DNA of 64,000 bases, taken from NCBI GenBank assembly GCA_019916065.1, contig CM034233.1:52631947-52695946 (forward strand), written 5' to 3'. A program made the translations under genes and the position numbers. Source of the stretch: Vitellaria paradoxa (lineage: Eukaryota; Streptophyta; Magnoliopsida; Ericales; Sapotaceae). Below, piece by piece: positions 47,040-59,122 of the stretch (position 1 is its first letter; each line of letters starts with the position of its first letter). The notes under the pieces were generated by a model, which had not been told where the DNA came from, ran no database searches, and saw only the letters and a program-made list of their open reading frames with translations.

Positions 47040-48103
47040 TGATTGGGTGCATTCCATGTTAAATTACTATGCTCATTTAATTGTTAGTTGGACCTTTATT
47101 TGCCATTATTATTATAAAATAAGCATATTGATGCACTTATTGGATTTTGCAGGGTTACATGCTCAAACTTGAGGAAATGGGTGCAAAAATGAGCTAGAAA
47201 AGTGAAGAGATGAAGAAGAAAGCTGAGGAAGAGGACCATGGGCGCCCCACCTAGACCCATAGGCACCCCACTTGAGGATGGGCTCCCCACTCGTCATTAG
47301 GTGGGCGCTCACAGAGAGGGAGTTTTTGACTGCTTTTTATGCCATTCTTTGAGGACTTCATCAAACACTTGGACCCTTGGGCACCCCACATCAACCATGG
47401 GTGCCCATGATGTCTTCTCCAGCATATGTTCAGAATAAAATTTGAGTTGTAATTTTACCTTTATGCCCTCGCAATTTATGTATAGATGTAAAAGGGCAAA
47501 TTTCTGATGTACTGAGGAAAAAAAAAAAACCCAACGCACTTCTTCTCTTTTCTTAGTTTAGTTTAGATTAGGGTTAAGGTTTTGATTTCGCTTTGGGTTG
47601 TTTAAGCTTTGTTTCATCTTTGCATTAAGATTAACTTGTAAGTTACTTTCGTTACCTTGTTTTAATTGAAGGTTCAATATCTTCTATAGCTCTGTTCTTT
47701 ATTTTCACTTCGTAGTATTTCGTAGTCTTTGTTTGTGATTGATTTGTTTTCGAAATCGCTCTAAACCTTTTCGATCTACTTCGTTTTCGTGTTTTGTTGC
47801 ATGATGAAGATGATTTTCTTTTCGAAAGGCTTTGTTCATGCTTTCGTAATGTTAGGCTAGGGTTTTTCTTAGTTTTAACCTAGGAATGTAATCGAATCGA
47901 AGGAGTTGAATTCGGATAGTTCGAATTGAAATTTGTTTATCATCTTTTGAATAAAGATGTAAAGATCGTAATCCTAGATTAATTTTCGAAAATGAATCAC
48001 CCGTGATAAAGTTGAACTTCAGTTATAATCGTGTAAATCCAAGGTCAATTCCATGTCCCGGTGATATCAAATTTGATTTCAAAACCCTAGATTAGCGATC
48101 GGT
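47040..48103 (+). repeat. Inverted, 3'-truncated LTR copy at the left end of A2
   Basis: It starts tgattgggtgcattcc, the LTR 5' (U3) end, on the plus strand. It is the reverse complement of 48491-49552 at high identity. It stops at gcgatc and switches directly into minus-oriented LTR sequence (ggttgagttt) at 48104. Confidence 0.85.
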
Positions 48104-49552
48104 TGAGTTTAGTCTAGGTGAGTCCTAGGTCATCTTCCACAGGGAGCAAGGGTGTGACTAAATCTTCGAAAAACTTGGTTTCGAAAACACTTGCGAAAAT
48201 CTTAAAAAGAAAGGATGAAAATCTTTTTGGAGTTTTCGAATAGGGAATTGAGATGATGATTTGAAAATTGAAAACACCAATTAGACGAAAAACGAAAACA
48301 CGAAGATGCATACTTTAACAAACTACGTAAATTGAACTTAAACAAACCGTGTGAATGGTAACACTTGGCCTTAACCTAATCCTGTAATGTCCTCGAAAGG
48401 CTGAATTCAGATATGTAATTAACGCAACCTAATTCTTACACCTGTAATATTAGGTCGGAAGATTTAACAATCGAAAACCCTTTTTCGTAAGGAGATCGCT
48501 AATCTAGGGTTTTGAAATCAAATTCGAAATCACCGAGACATGGAATTGACCTTCGATTTACACTATTATAACCGAAGTTCAACTTTATCACGGGTAATTC
48601 GTTTTCGAAGATTAATCTAAGATTACGATCCTTACATCTTTATTCAAAAGATGATAAACAAATTTCAGTTCGAACTATCCGAATTCAACTCCTTCGATTC
48701 GATTACATTCCTAGGTTAAAACCAAGAAAAATCCTAGCCTAACATTACGAAAGCATGAACAAAGCCTTTCGAAAAGAAAATCATCTTTATCATGCAACAA
48801 AACACGAAAATGAAGTAGATCGAAAAGGTTTAGAGCAATTTCGAAAACAAATCAATCACAAACAAAGACTACGAAATACTACGAAGCGAAAATAAAGAAC
48901 AAAGTTATAGAAGGCAATGAACATTCAATTAAAACAAAGTAACGAAAGTAACTTACATGTTAATCTTAATGCAAAGATGAAACAAAGCTTGAACAACCCA
49001 AAGCGAAATCAAAACCTTAACCCTAATCTAAACTAAACTAAGAAAAGAGAAGAAGTGTGTAGGGTTTTTTTTTTTCCTCAGTACATCAGAAATTTGCCCT
49101 TTTATATCTATACATAAATTGCGAGGGCATAAAGGTAAAATTACAACTCAAATTTTATTCTGAACATATGCTGGAGAAGACATCATGGGCACCCATGGTT
49201 GATATGGAGCGCCTAAGAGTCCAAGTGTTTGATGAAGTCCTCTAAGAATAGCATAAAAAACAGTCAAAAACTCCTTCTCTGTTGGTGCCCACCTGATGAA
49301 GAGTGGGGCACCCATCTTCAAGTGAGGCGCCCATGGGTCTAGGTGGGGTGTCCATGGTCCTCTTCTCAGCTTTCTTCTTCATCTCTTCATTTTTCTAGCT
49401 CCTTTTTGCACCCATTTCCTCAAGTTTGAGCATGTAACCTTACAAAATTCCATAAGTGCAACAATATGCTTATTTTATAATAATAATGGCAAATAAAGGT
49501 CTAACTAATAATTAAATGAACATAGTAATTTAACATGGAATGCACCCAATCA
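48104..49552 (-). repeat. 3' LTR of A2, lacking its last ~50 bp
   Basis: It matches 53650-55145 but lacks the terminal segment corresponding to about 53650-53697 (tgaccactctc ... agaggtc), because the inverted copy is joined here. Confidence 0.85.
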
Positions 49553-49563
49553 CACCCCCCAAC
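49553..49563 (-). other. Polypurine tract of A2
   Basis: The minus strand reads gttggggggtg next to the 3' LTR, identical to the A1 tract. Confidence 0.85.
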
Positions 49564-50519
49564 CGAGACATTGCTAGTCCCTAGCAATACATGCAATGAA
49601 ACCATAGGGTACACAAACATATGCTAAGATCTCCATGACATGCAAGCTTTTATTTAATGGGAAACAAATGAACGAAACTCTAAACTAATGTGATGTCCAT
49701 TTTCGTAGGAACACACGGCCACACTTAGCATGTGCGGCAAGCCCTTTAAACTCCTAGGTTCCCCCTAGTGGACGAGTAAGGTCTCGTGAGGGTTTACAGT
49801 GATGCTACCCACAAACATATATGGTATGGTCTCAAAGTGTCAAAGAGTGATTAAGGTCAACAATGACTCGAGTTTAAGCCCAACAAGTCACAAAATTCAA
49901 ATATTATGTGCAATTCCCAAGTGCTAGCATGAATGCATGTGCTATCAAAATTGAAAGGGCATGTGTTCAAAACAGTGTCACTCATTCAACAAGGTCTCGA
50001 GAGCATAATCAGAACTAAGTTTCGACTTCAAATTCTCACAAGAGAGCACTCATAGAAAGAAATTCACTCATCAAGGGTTCACACTCACCTAATAGCATAG
50101 GATGGTATTCTAGTTGCACATGACCCCACAAACAAGAGAGTGAACTAAATTGAAGTTCTGAATGGACAGCTCATATCAAGAAATTCCAATGCCATGCAAG
50201 AAATCACATCACACAACCTACACAAGACCACTACGTGCACACACAAGAGTTGCTCGCTTAGAATCCACTAGGTCTTTAATCCGGTTGTAACTTGGCCATG
50301 GGTAATGGTTAAACAATGAAAGTTATGGAAATCAAAGCACATGCCTTGGGATAAATATGCTCAAGTACGCACAAGTCCCAAACTACCCATTTCCTTTCTA
50401 TACCCTAACCAACAAAATGAAGCTTATTCACAAACTTACAACCTACTCTTGGGACACTCTTAGCAACTACATTACAAAGCATAAGTCCCACAATTGAATA
50501 AGCAAAAGGAATGAATTTA

Positions 50520-50551
<32 letters not shown>

Positions 50552-51837
50552 GAAAAGATGAAGAATGAACTATACAACGCATGAATTCTCATCCCAACAT
50601 TCACCCTCTTTTGACTCTCAAAAGCTTACATTCCCATCCCGAATTCACAACTTAGACTTTGAGGCACTTTCACAACCCAAGACGTGAGGGTTAGGCTTAA
50701 AGTGTGTGAATGGGGTGTAGGGGATATCATATATAAGGTGAACCAAGAAGAGAAAAATTTAAATCACACACTTTGTTGTAAGGCTTCAAGTTGGTTCCTA
50801 AGACAATTTTATATCAAGAAAGGACAAAAAGGGCAAAATAGCAAAGATGGCCTGGCATCATGTTCTAAGCTCGCAAACAACTCATATGCACCAAGTATAT
50901 ACTCATGCAAGTGTGTGTAATGCAACTAGGGCATTAAAAACCAAAATAAAGAACCACTGAGCTGAAATAATGTGCAACTCGTAATGAAAAGAATAATGGC
51001 TCTAAAGCTCACCATAGGGATATAAGTCTCCACCTAGTTCAAAAATGCTCAATTAACCAATGTCAAACAAAATCTACTCCTAAGCACATGAGCTCTTCTC
51101 CATGATAGTCACAAAAATGCACAAGGTCATAACACACTCAACTTGAATTAAGTTTCCTATTATGCTTACACAAGACTCACTTATCACTCTCTCACTGAAT
51201 TCCATAATCAACCAAGCCAAAAAGGGCCAACATGCAAGTATTAATGTGCTAAGTCATGTATTTAAGCTAAAAAATGCTCAAATTTTGAAAAATTTAACAA
51301 TTTTAGCACAAAGTGTCATCATGTGAACTCTACCCCCCAACCTAAACTAAACATTGTCCTCAATGTGAGAACTATGATGCATAAGTGGGTTTGTAGTGTA
51401 CAAAGTGAGCATAATGATGATGATGAGCATAAAGATCAATCAATATATAACACATAAGCCAAGCATGCACCCAAAAAGAGAACCCCGTAAGTAATAAAGA
51501 ACACCCCTAACCTAGTTCCTACAGCACTGCCAACAATAACCAACAACATATATCCAAGTATTATGCTCAAAATGTAGAAACAGAAGGTAAAAAGTGTGGG
51601 TATTACCTCAAGAGCTTCCTTATTTTAAGAAAAGAAAAAGCTATACAAGAGAAAAGGTTAGAAAGAAAATAAAAGAAAAAGAAAGAGAAAATAAGACAAA
51701 AGAAAGAGTTAGTACAAAAGAAAAAATAAGAATAAGAGAAAAGAAAATAAGAGAAGAAAATCAAACCAGAAAAACATAAGAAAACAAGAAAAAGAAAACT
51801 CTAATCTACTATGTACAAAGGAAACAAAGAAAAAGGG
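49564..51837 (-). other. A2 conserved internal non-coding region
   Basis: No gene is supported; the 78-residue plus frame at 50684 is a shadow. The sequence aligns in order with A1 17334-19618 on the opposite strand, for example around 51120-51360 against 17830-18065. An A/G-rich tract (about 51650-51800) and a (TA)n/poly-T tract (50518-50553) are present. Confidence 0.65.
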
Positions 51838-53313
51838 TTATCCAACACCCTCTCTATCCCATGCGTCCACAAATGGTTTAAGAAATAAAATGTTCTTTTC
51901 GGGCCCACGAAGCACCGAAGGTGGACGCTCCTTGGATGTAAAACACATCAAGGGATGTAAGGCCAAGTGAGATTCATGAAACCTCAGATGTGGCCATATT
52001 GTATGTAAGGACATAGATATGGTGGGTTCTATCAGTCTCTCGGTGCCCAGAAAATCAATGAACTCGCCCCCAATGTCTCTTACCTCCCCCCAATGATAAT
52101 CGGTCACAGTGTAATCACTCACAATCCCTAGAGTAACACTCAGGGGTGGGGCTATGCCAAGAGGTGAGAGGTGTGCACCACTCTCAACCTTGGGTGTATA
52201 AGTGAGTGAAAAAGGATCTATCGACGTAATGACATGCTCCTCGGGCAATGTAACTTGCAATTGCTTAAAAGGATTCAAAAGACTCTCAATAGGGCCCATG
52301 GTGGTCTGGGTGGGCAGAGCATTAAACTCAGTGGTAGGAAAGGACTGCATGTCTCCCTGACTCTCAAAAGGTGGTAAAGAAATCTCCTGAATGGGAGTGT
52401 CCACATGGAAATGAGAAAGACACTCATCCCAAACATCATCCCTAGTGTGGTTAGGGCAATTTTCCCACTCGGTGCCTATGGTCTCAAATTGTGCATCATA
52501 AGTTGCAGTAGGCCAATAATCTAGGGGCTTCTCAGACTGGCCCTCAATGAGTGGAACAAGGTTGGGACATGCAAAATCTGAGTAATCAGGCTCCATGCAT
52601 ACGCTACTTCCAAGGGATGGATCATGAGGATCAAGTAAAGTAGGAGCATGCAGGAAAAGGTCAGTATGGCTTTCAAATACATGTGGTTCAAATGTGGTGT
52701 CAAGTCTTTCCCGGGGCCTAGTGTGTTCATAGAAAAATTCAAGGAATGACCATGCCTCACTTGGTGTGAGGTCAAGAAATTCCTTCCCTAAGACTATATC
52801 AAACGCCTAGTACAACTCACGAGACAGAGCATTGTATAATATGGCTATGATGTCCCCTAACTCTAATCCATGACTTGGGAAAGTGTCCAAAAGTATGTTA
52901 AATTTCTCCCTGCATTTATAAAATACTTCACCCTTCTTTTGATAAAAATTTCTAATTTGAAAGCTATGGGTGAAGGTTTGATGAATAGGGAGGAAATGTT
53001 CAATAAAAGCTTGACAACATTAATCCCAAGTAGTCCATTCACCAAAATCATAGCACCATTCACCAGCCACACTTCATAAAGACAAAGGAAAGAACATGAA
53101 CCTAAGCCTCTTACTCATTCTAACATCATCACATAAGCCACACACTATCTCAAACCTATTAAGATGAAGACATGGGTCTTCCTCCTCGTGCCCAAAAAAT
53201 TGGGGAAGCATACTATATGTATCTAATGTAAAATTATATCCAAACATACCACCTAGATACTCTATGTCTTCTCGGGTATCAAAAGGGCCATGTACAAGAT
53301 CACCAATATCCAT
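51838..53313 (-). pseudogene. A2 gag pseudogene
   Basis: It starts MDIGDLVHGPFDTRED at 53313 and ends FVDAWDREGVG at 51838, the same ends as A1 gag. It is shorter by about 95 codons: the SRSFDD-rich segment is missing and the 17-residue unit occurs once (IDFLGTERLIEPTIS). A stop interrupts the frame at 53074 (after FFPLSL) and later frame changes separate 53072-52863, 52775-52521 and 52596-51838. No zinc knuckle or protease is seen. Confidence 0.8.
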
Positions 53314-53630
53314 GTCTAAGATCAGAAAATAAGGATGAAAACAAAATAAGAAGAGAGAAAAACTACACTAAAATGCAACCTAAGTTTACTAACATGCAAG
53401 CTAGATTATATGAATGCAAATGTCTATATTATTTTTATTTTTTTTTTTTTTAAATATCTAAAAGAAGAAAAATCCTAAAACTAGAGAAAATGAATCAAAA
53501 TAAAAAATGAAATATACAAAAGAAAAAAAACTAAGGAGCGATGTCACCTAGAAGTCCAAATGTAACCGCACCAGCAAGTGCTTTCATCCACAAGCTCTCC
53601 GAGTTCAGCACACACACACCGTTGCTCCTC

Positions 53631-53643
53631 GGCAACGGTGCCA
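53631..53643 (-). other. Primer-binding site of A2
   Basis: The minus strand reads tggcaccgttgcc six bases after the 5' LTR. It is Athila/Tat type with one change from A1 (cgc to cac). Confidence 0.85.
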
Positions 53644-53649
53644 AAAACT

Positions 53650-55145
53650 TGACCACTCTCTAATTTAGTAGTGGCTCACTCTTAAGTATAAGAGGTCGGT
53701 TGAGTTTAGTCCAGGTGAGTCCTAGGTCATCTTCCACAGGGAGCAAAGGTGTGACTAAATCTTTGGAAAACTTGGTTTCGAAAACACTTGCGAAAATCTT
53801 AAAAAGAAAAGATGAAAATCTTTTTGGAGTTTTCGAATAGGGAATTGAAATGATGATTTGAAAATTGAAAACACCAATTAGACGAAAAACAAGAACACGA
53901 AGATGCAAACTTTAACAAACTACGTAAATTGAACTTAAACAAACCGTGTGAATGGTAACACTTGGCCTTAACCTAATCCTGTAATGTCCTCGAAGGGCTG
54001 AATTCGGATATGTAATTAACGCAACCTAATTCTTACACCTGTAATATTAGGTCGGAAGATTTAACAATCGAAAACCCTTTTTCGTAAGGAGATCGCTAAT
54101 CTAGGGTTTTGAAATCAAATTCGAAATCACCGAGACATGGAATTGACCTTCGATTTACACAATTATAATCGAAGTTCAACTTTATCATGAGTGATTCGTT
54201 TTCGAAAATTAATCTAAGATTACGATCCTTACATCTTTATTCAAAAGATGATAAACAAATTTTAGTTCGAACTATCCGAATTCAACTCCTTCGATTCGAT
54301 TACATTCCTAGGTTAAAACCAAGAAAAACCCTAGCCTAACATTGTGAAAGCATGAACAAAGCCTTTCGAAAAGAAAATCATCTTCATCATGCAACAAAAC
54401 ACGAAAACGAAGTAGATCGAAAAGGTTTAGAGCGATTTCGAAAACAAATCAATCACAAACAAAGACTACGAAATACTACGAAGCAAAAATAAAAAACAAA
54501 GTTATAGAAGATAATGAACCTTTAATTAAAACAAAGTAATGAAAGTAACTTATATGTTAATCTTAATGCGAAGATGAAAAAAAGCTTGAACAACCCAAAG
54601 CAAAATCAAAACCTTAACCCTAATCTAAACTAAACTAAGAAAAGAGAAGAAGTGCGTAGGGTTTTTTTTTCTCAGTACATCATAAATTTGTCCTTTTATA
54701 TCTATACATAAATTGCGAGGGCATAAAGGTAAAATTACAACTCAAATTTTATTCTGAACATATGCTGGAGAAGACATCATGGGCACCCATGGTTGATGTG
54801 GGGCGCCCAAGGGTCCAAGTGTTTGACGAAGTTCTCAAAGAATGGCACAAAAAGCAGTCAAAAACTCCCTCTCTGTTGGTGCCCACCTGATGAAGAGTGG
54901 GGCACCCATCCTCAAGTGGGGCCCATGGGTCTAGGTGGGGCACCCATGGTCCTCTTCCTTAGCTTTCTTCTTTATCTCTTCATTTTTCTAGCTCCTTTTT
55001 GCACCCATTTCCTCAAGTTTGAGCATGTAACCCTGCAAAGTCCCATAAGTGCATCAATATGCTTATTTTATAATAATAATGGCAAATAAAGGTCCAACTA
55101 AAAGTTAAATGAACATAGTAATTTAACATGGAATGCACCCAATCA
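53650..55145 (-). repeat. 5' LTR of A2 (complete, 1496 bp)
   Basis: The plus strand starts tgaccactctc and ends cacccaatca. It is the only complete LTR of this family here. It contains gggcgccc/gggcaccc-type motifs at about 54780-54950 and many ttcgaaa-type stretches. Confidence 0.88.
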
Positions 55146-55150
55146 ATTTC

Positions 55151-56379
55151 TATGTCACTCACACCCCTAAGAGTGTTGAAAGGGTGAGCATTGATATGTA
55201 GAGGCAATTTTCTTCATGAACTAGGCTTTGCTTCATTGTTATATTCTTACCTAGTTCTATGAAATCATGTAGATTAGATTTTCTTTTTGGTAAGAAAATT
55301 TTTTTTGGGTGCAATGTTATTCTTTGTGATATTTTTGCATGTTCTATTACTTCATTCACACTTCTAAATCACAGGATTAAAATTGTTAATCTACATAATG
55401 GTCATAAATTTGAATTACTTGATGAACTTGAATCCTATGTTTTGTTGTTCCTTGTCCTAGTAGTGGTGTGCCAATTGTAATTGTATGAAGTTTAGTACAT
55501 CATGAGAAATTTTTTCCACTACTCAATTGGTTTAATAAATTCTCCTTTTTTGGACTATTGGTTGCACTTGAGCTTACATAAAAAAAAAAAATCATTTGGA
55601 AAGGGCTACCATATGGGATAGAGTGAAAGCTAGCCTGCTGACGTGCGGGTGATCAAAATAACCACCCTCTGGGTTTGACGATATAGGAAGAAGGCTACCT
55701 ACCCATAAGTGTGTGAAAACCGCCAAGTAAAAATAAATAAATAAAAATTTTGGCAGATGAAAATTGAATTTTTGGTGTTTGGTTGAAAACAATGAATTGA
55801 GGAGAATTCAGTCGAAGAGCTAACACTGCATATCTTACTCAATTCAATTCAATGTCCAAAAGGAGCAATTTTAAAATTCATTCAAGTATGTGAAAAATAT
55901 TAATCATGTTGCACTTAAACTTCAATTCACACACCGCACAGGCATTTGACCATTGGTATGACATGTGTGAACAACTCATGACATAACTGGTAGGGTGATT
56001 CTTGGAATTTTTATTTGTTACTATTTATGTATGGTCAAAATTTTGAAACTATGATTAGTTTTGTGTTTGGGAAAATAGAACTTGGAATGAATTGATCACG
56101 AATAAACGTTATACCTTATTTTTTGTCAATTCATGTCAAAAATGGGGAGAATAGGTTAAGGGGGAGAATATTTTACTTCATTGATCATTTTTTGTTAATT
56201 TTTACTTATTTATTTATTCCACATGATGCCTTGATCGTTTTTGTTTAAGTGTGTAGCAAACAGGTTAACTAATCAGAACATATTGATCGAGGAACAGTTT
56301 ACTGAGGCCTTAATGTAGATTAATTTCATTTGTGATTTCATTTGTAATTTCATTTATTGAGTTTTGACATGGAATTGCC
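55151..56379 (+). other. S2 3' internal region
   Basis: It resumes the S2 sequence after A2 (tatgtcactcacacccctaagag) and parallels S1 8408-9745. It is non-coding. PPT-like aagggggaga recurs near 56158. The frame fragments here are not supported as genes. Confidence 0.75.
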
Positions 56380-56390
56380 AAAGGGAGAGA
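56380..56390 (+). other. Polypurine tract of S2
   Basis: aaagggagaga lies one base before the 3' LTR. Confidence 0.85.
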
Positions 56391-56391
56391 T

Positions 56392-57227
56392 TGTTAAGGC
56401 TAAAATTGTAGATTGGCAAATCCATGGTCAAAGAAAGTATTTTGTAATGTCTAGACTTAGTGTAGGTTAAGACACTACAGTCTTAAATCATGTAGAAGTG
56501 TGAAGGCCTCAGGAAAGCTGTGTTTGCATACTACTGGAAGTCCTAATAAGGTTCGGATTTGATTTACGCACGAAGACCGTAGGAAGGCCGCAGTTTGGCA
56601 CTGGAAAATCTCGAGAGCTGAAATTGAAGATTAAGCCGTGCGAGAAGACCACATTGATTCACGGGATGGCCGCGAGAAGACCGCGGGTGCACCCTTCTCG
56701 CGAGGTGTGTTTTCCCAGCCTATTTCGACTTGTTCGACGCCTAGCCGCCTTTGTTTGTATATATATATCTGTTGGCGTCTTCAAGGTTTACACACATAGA
56801 AAGAGAAAGAAAATACAATAGTTCGTGAGCCAAAAAGTTTGATGATTCTCTCCATCACTTAGCCATCATGTTTTGTGTTCAATCCGAAGGAGTTCGGGTT
56901 TGAGGTTTGTGAATGGTGTGGATTTAGCACGCTGTGGATTCAGTAAAGCTACTAAGGATTTGGTGTTGAGCCTTTGAGGAGTTGAAGGGCTTTCACTAAA
57001 GGAGTTGGTGAATCAAGGAGTCGAGCAAACATCAACAAGAGTATAGAGTTGAGGAGTCAATCTATCGAGGGGTTGAGTTTGTAACCAACGTTTGTTTATT
57101 AGTAAAAGTTTTGTTTGAGGTTTCCCTTTGTGGGTTTCCTCATTTTGTATATCTCGCCTTCTATTTACCTCTATGTGTGATTGTGATTGATTGGTTGGGA
57201 TCTCTATTAACATATTTCAAAATTTCA
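56392..57227 (+). repeat. 3' LTR of S2
   Basis: It is 836 bp, starts tgttaagg and ends aatttca. It retains the GC-rich block (about 56570-56705) and a tatatatat box near 56757-56768. Confidence 0.88.
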
Positions 57228-57232
57228 ATATT

Positions 57233-57960
57233 CTTTTCTATTATCTCTTCTGAAAATTTTGATGTGAGCATTATATTGAGTTTTAATCATGGCATAAAAA
57301 CTTTTGAAGACTTGCTTTATTTCAAATTTTTCTTTCAAAAGATATACCCAACAAACTCGACTGCAGTCATCAATAAATGTGATAAACCATCTTTTCCCCG
57401 TTAAGTTTTTAACTTATGAGGGACCCCAAACATGCTTGGCTATTTGACAAATTTCACACTGAAAGGAATCTCCATTATGAAATAGTGATGGAAACAAAGT
57501 TTGTAAATACAAGAAACTTGGGTGGCCTAGCCTACAATGCCACAACATTATTTTTTGTTCTCTCGAAAGAGACTTACAACTCAAACTTTGAGCCTATTCA
57601 TTCAACTTGGCTTCCTCCTCAAAATAGTATAAACCCTCACGTTCTCTAGCATTACCAATCTTCTTCCTTGAAGTCAGGTCTTGAAACACACATGAAGACT
57701 TAAAAAAATGAGCACTTCACTTTAAGGCTCTAGTCAGCTTACTGATAGAAAGAAGATTGCATGACAAATTTGGCACATGTAAAATAGAATGTAGTTCAAT
57801 ATCAGGGCTAATTTTAATAGTTCCAATTCTTGCCACTGTCGAAAGGGATCCATTTGCTATTTTAACTTTAAAATTCCCTGAAGTAGGACTATATGAAGAA
57901 AATAATTTTTCACAGCCCGTCATGTGATTTGTGGCTCCAGAGTCAATCACTCATAGTCGT
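57233..57960 (-). pseudogene. C2 pol, N-terminal part (protease, integrase start)
   Basis: The protease frame 57950-57717 starts DSGATNHMTGC and continues with SILHVPNLSCNLLSISKLT, the copia protease and its downstream motif. Integrase follows with the zinc-binding RLGHPSFLYL and CEICQIAKH (about 57530-57430) and then FITFIDDCSRVCWVYLLKEK (about 57390-57320). It is cut by S2 at 57232 and continues at 44332. Confidence 0.85.
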
Positions 57961-59092
57961 AAAACACTACTGCAACTATTAAGGGCGGAGAAAAAATTAC
58001 CTTTCTGTGCTAGTAATGAATTATTGGTGGGTGCCTGTGATGGTGTGAGTAGCTTTTATAGCTGATCTAATTATTCTTTAGTTAGAGAAAGATGTGCACC
58101 TCCTCTAGAATCATTCTGCTTTGGATTGAGATTAGGCTGAGATTGGTTCTCAGCAGAAATCTAGAAATCGGAGGATTCTCGATTTCTAGCCTTATTATTT
58201 TTCCAATTTACCGGCTTACCATGTAACTTCCAGTAGCGATGTTGGTGTGATTTTGTTTCTTGCAAAATTCACACCAAATACTATTTTTTCTTGGGTTTTT
58301 AGGAGATTCTTAACTGTAGGCAACAAATGTAGAAGCTTCAGTTAATGATGGTTTATGCCCATTCATCATAACTCGTTTTTGACCTACCTCTTTACAAACT
58401 TCAGCAAAAATCTCAGCAATCAAAGGAAGGGGTTTGATTCCTAGAAGTTTGCCCCTAACTTCATCAAGGTTAGAATTCAGCCCTGCCAAAAAATTATTTA
58501 CACATTCTTTTTCAATCTGCTTTCAGTATTTTTCAGCATCATCAGGGCGTGACCAATTAACATGAATAAATAGGTTAATCTCCTACCCTAACCGAGTTAA
58601 GGCATTAAAATATTGGGTTACATCTAGTTTCCCTTGCTTCAATTCACGAGATCTGTTTCAAAGATAAAAAAAGCTAGGCTAAGTTTTCCAAGTCTGAGAA
58701 GGGTAGAGTCAATGCATCCCATAATTCCTTAGCAATAGAATAACACAGGAAAGACTCCTTGATATCTTCCTCCAATGAGTTCACAATCCATGCCATAACC
58801 ATTGAGTTTTGAGCATCCCATATCGGATAAGAGGGATCTTCTATTTCTAGTTTTTTTGTTAACCCATTTATATAACCAAGACGTCCTCTTATCACCATTA
58901 GAGCTGACCGAGACCATTGAAGGAAGTTATGATTATTCAATTTTGTGGTTGTGATTTGAAGAGAGAAATTTTCAAAAAAAGGTTGAAAAGGATGCAATGG
59001 GTGAACTTTTAGGAATGGGATGAGAGTCTTCTGAAGAGATCTCAGAACCAGCATCCTTGCGCTCACCAGTCAAGGTTGTTCTATATATCTTC
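57961..59092 (-). pseudogene. C2 gag pseudogene
   Basis: Copia gag. The longest open piece is 59066-58674, with ITTTKLNNHNFLQWSRSALM, RLGYINGLTKK and MVMAWIVNSLEEDIKESF. A zinc knuckle (CEFCKKQNH ... CWKLHGKP) at about 58275-58225 spans a frameshift. Stops interrupt the region between. Its start is near the PBS at 59111. Confidence 0.8.
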
Positions 59093-59110
59093 TTATTTCA
59101 ACTGACTCCG

Positions 59111-59122
59111 GCTCTGATACCA
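59111..59122 (-). other. Primer-binding site of C2
   Basis: gctctgatacca on plus, tggtatcagagc on minus, is adjacent to the 5' LTR without spacer. Confidence 0.92.

Larger units (their letters stand above)
47040..55145 (-). mobile_element. Athila/Tat-like gag-only element A2 with an inverted LTR at its left end
   Basis: The internal region reads on the minus strand: 5' LTR 53650-55145, PBS 53631-53643 (minus tggcaccgttgcc), gag 53313-51838, non-coding 51837-49564, PPT 49563-49553, 3' LTR 49552-48104. Beyond it lies an extra, oppositely oriented LTR fragment, 47040-48103. The outer flanks atctc (47035-47039) and atttc (55146-55150) form a target duplication with one change. The whole 8.1 kb, including the inverted piece, therefore behaves as one insertion. 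The two minus LTRs differ by only a few percent where compared. Gag and non-coding interior match A1, but the LTRs do not. No pol is present. Confidence 0.85.
44338..57227 (+). mobile_element. Sirevirus-type copia element S2, gag-only, nested in C2 integrase
   Basis: LTRs are at 44338-45040 and 56392-57227, with a perfect duplication atatt at 44333-44337 and 57228-57232. The PBS tggtatcagagc (45043-45054) is perfect and the PPT aaagggagaga is at 56380-56390. Without A2, the element is about 4.8 kb. It is a sister of S1: same LTR family, same gag architecture, same missing pol. It lies antisense inside the integrase region of C2. Confidence 0.9.
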
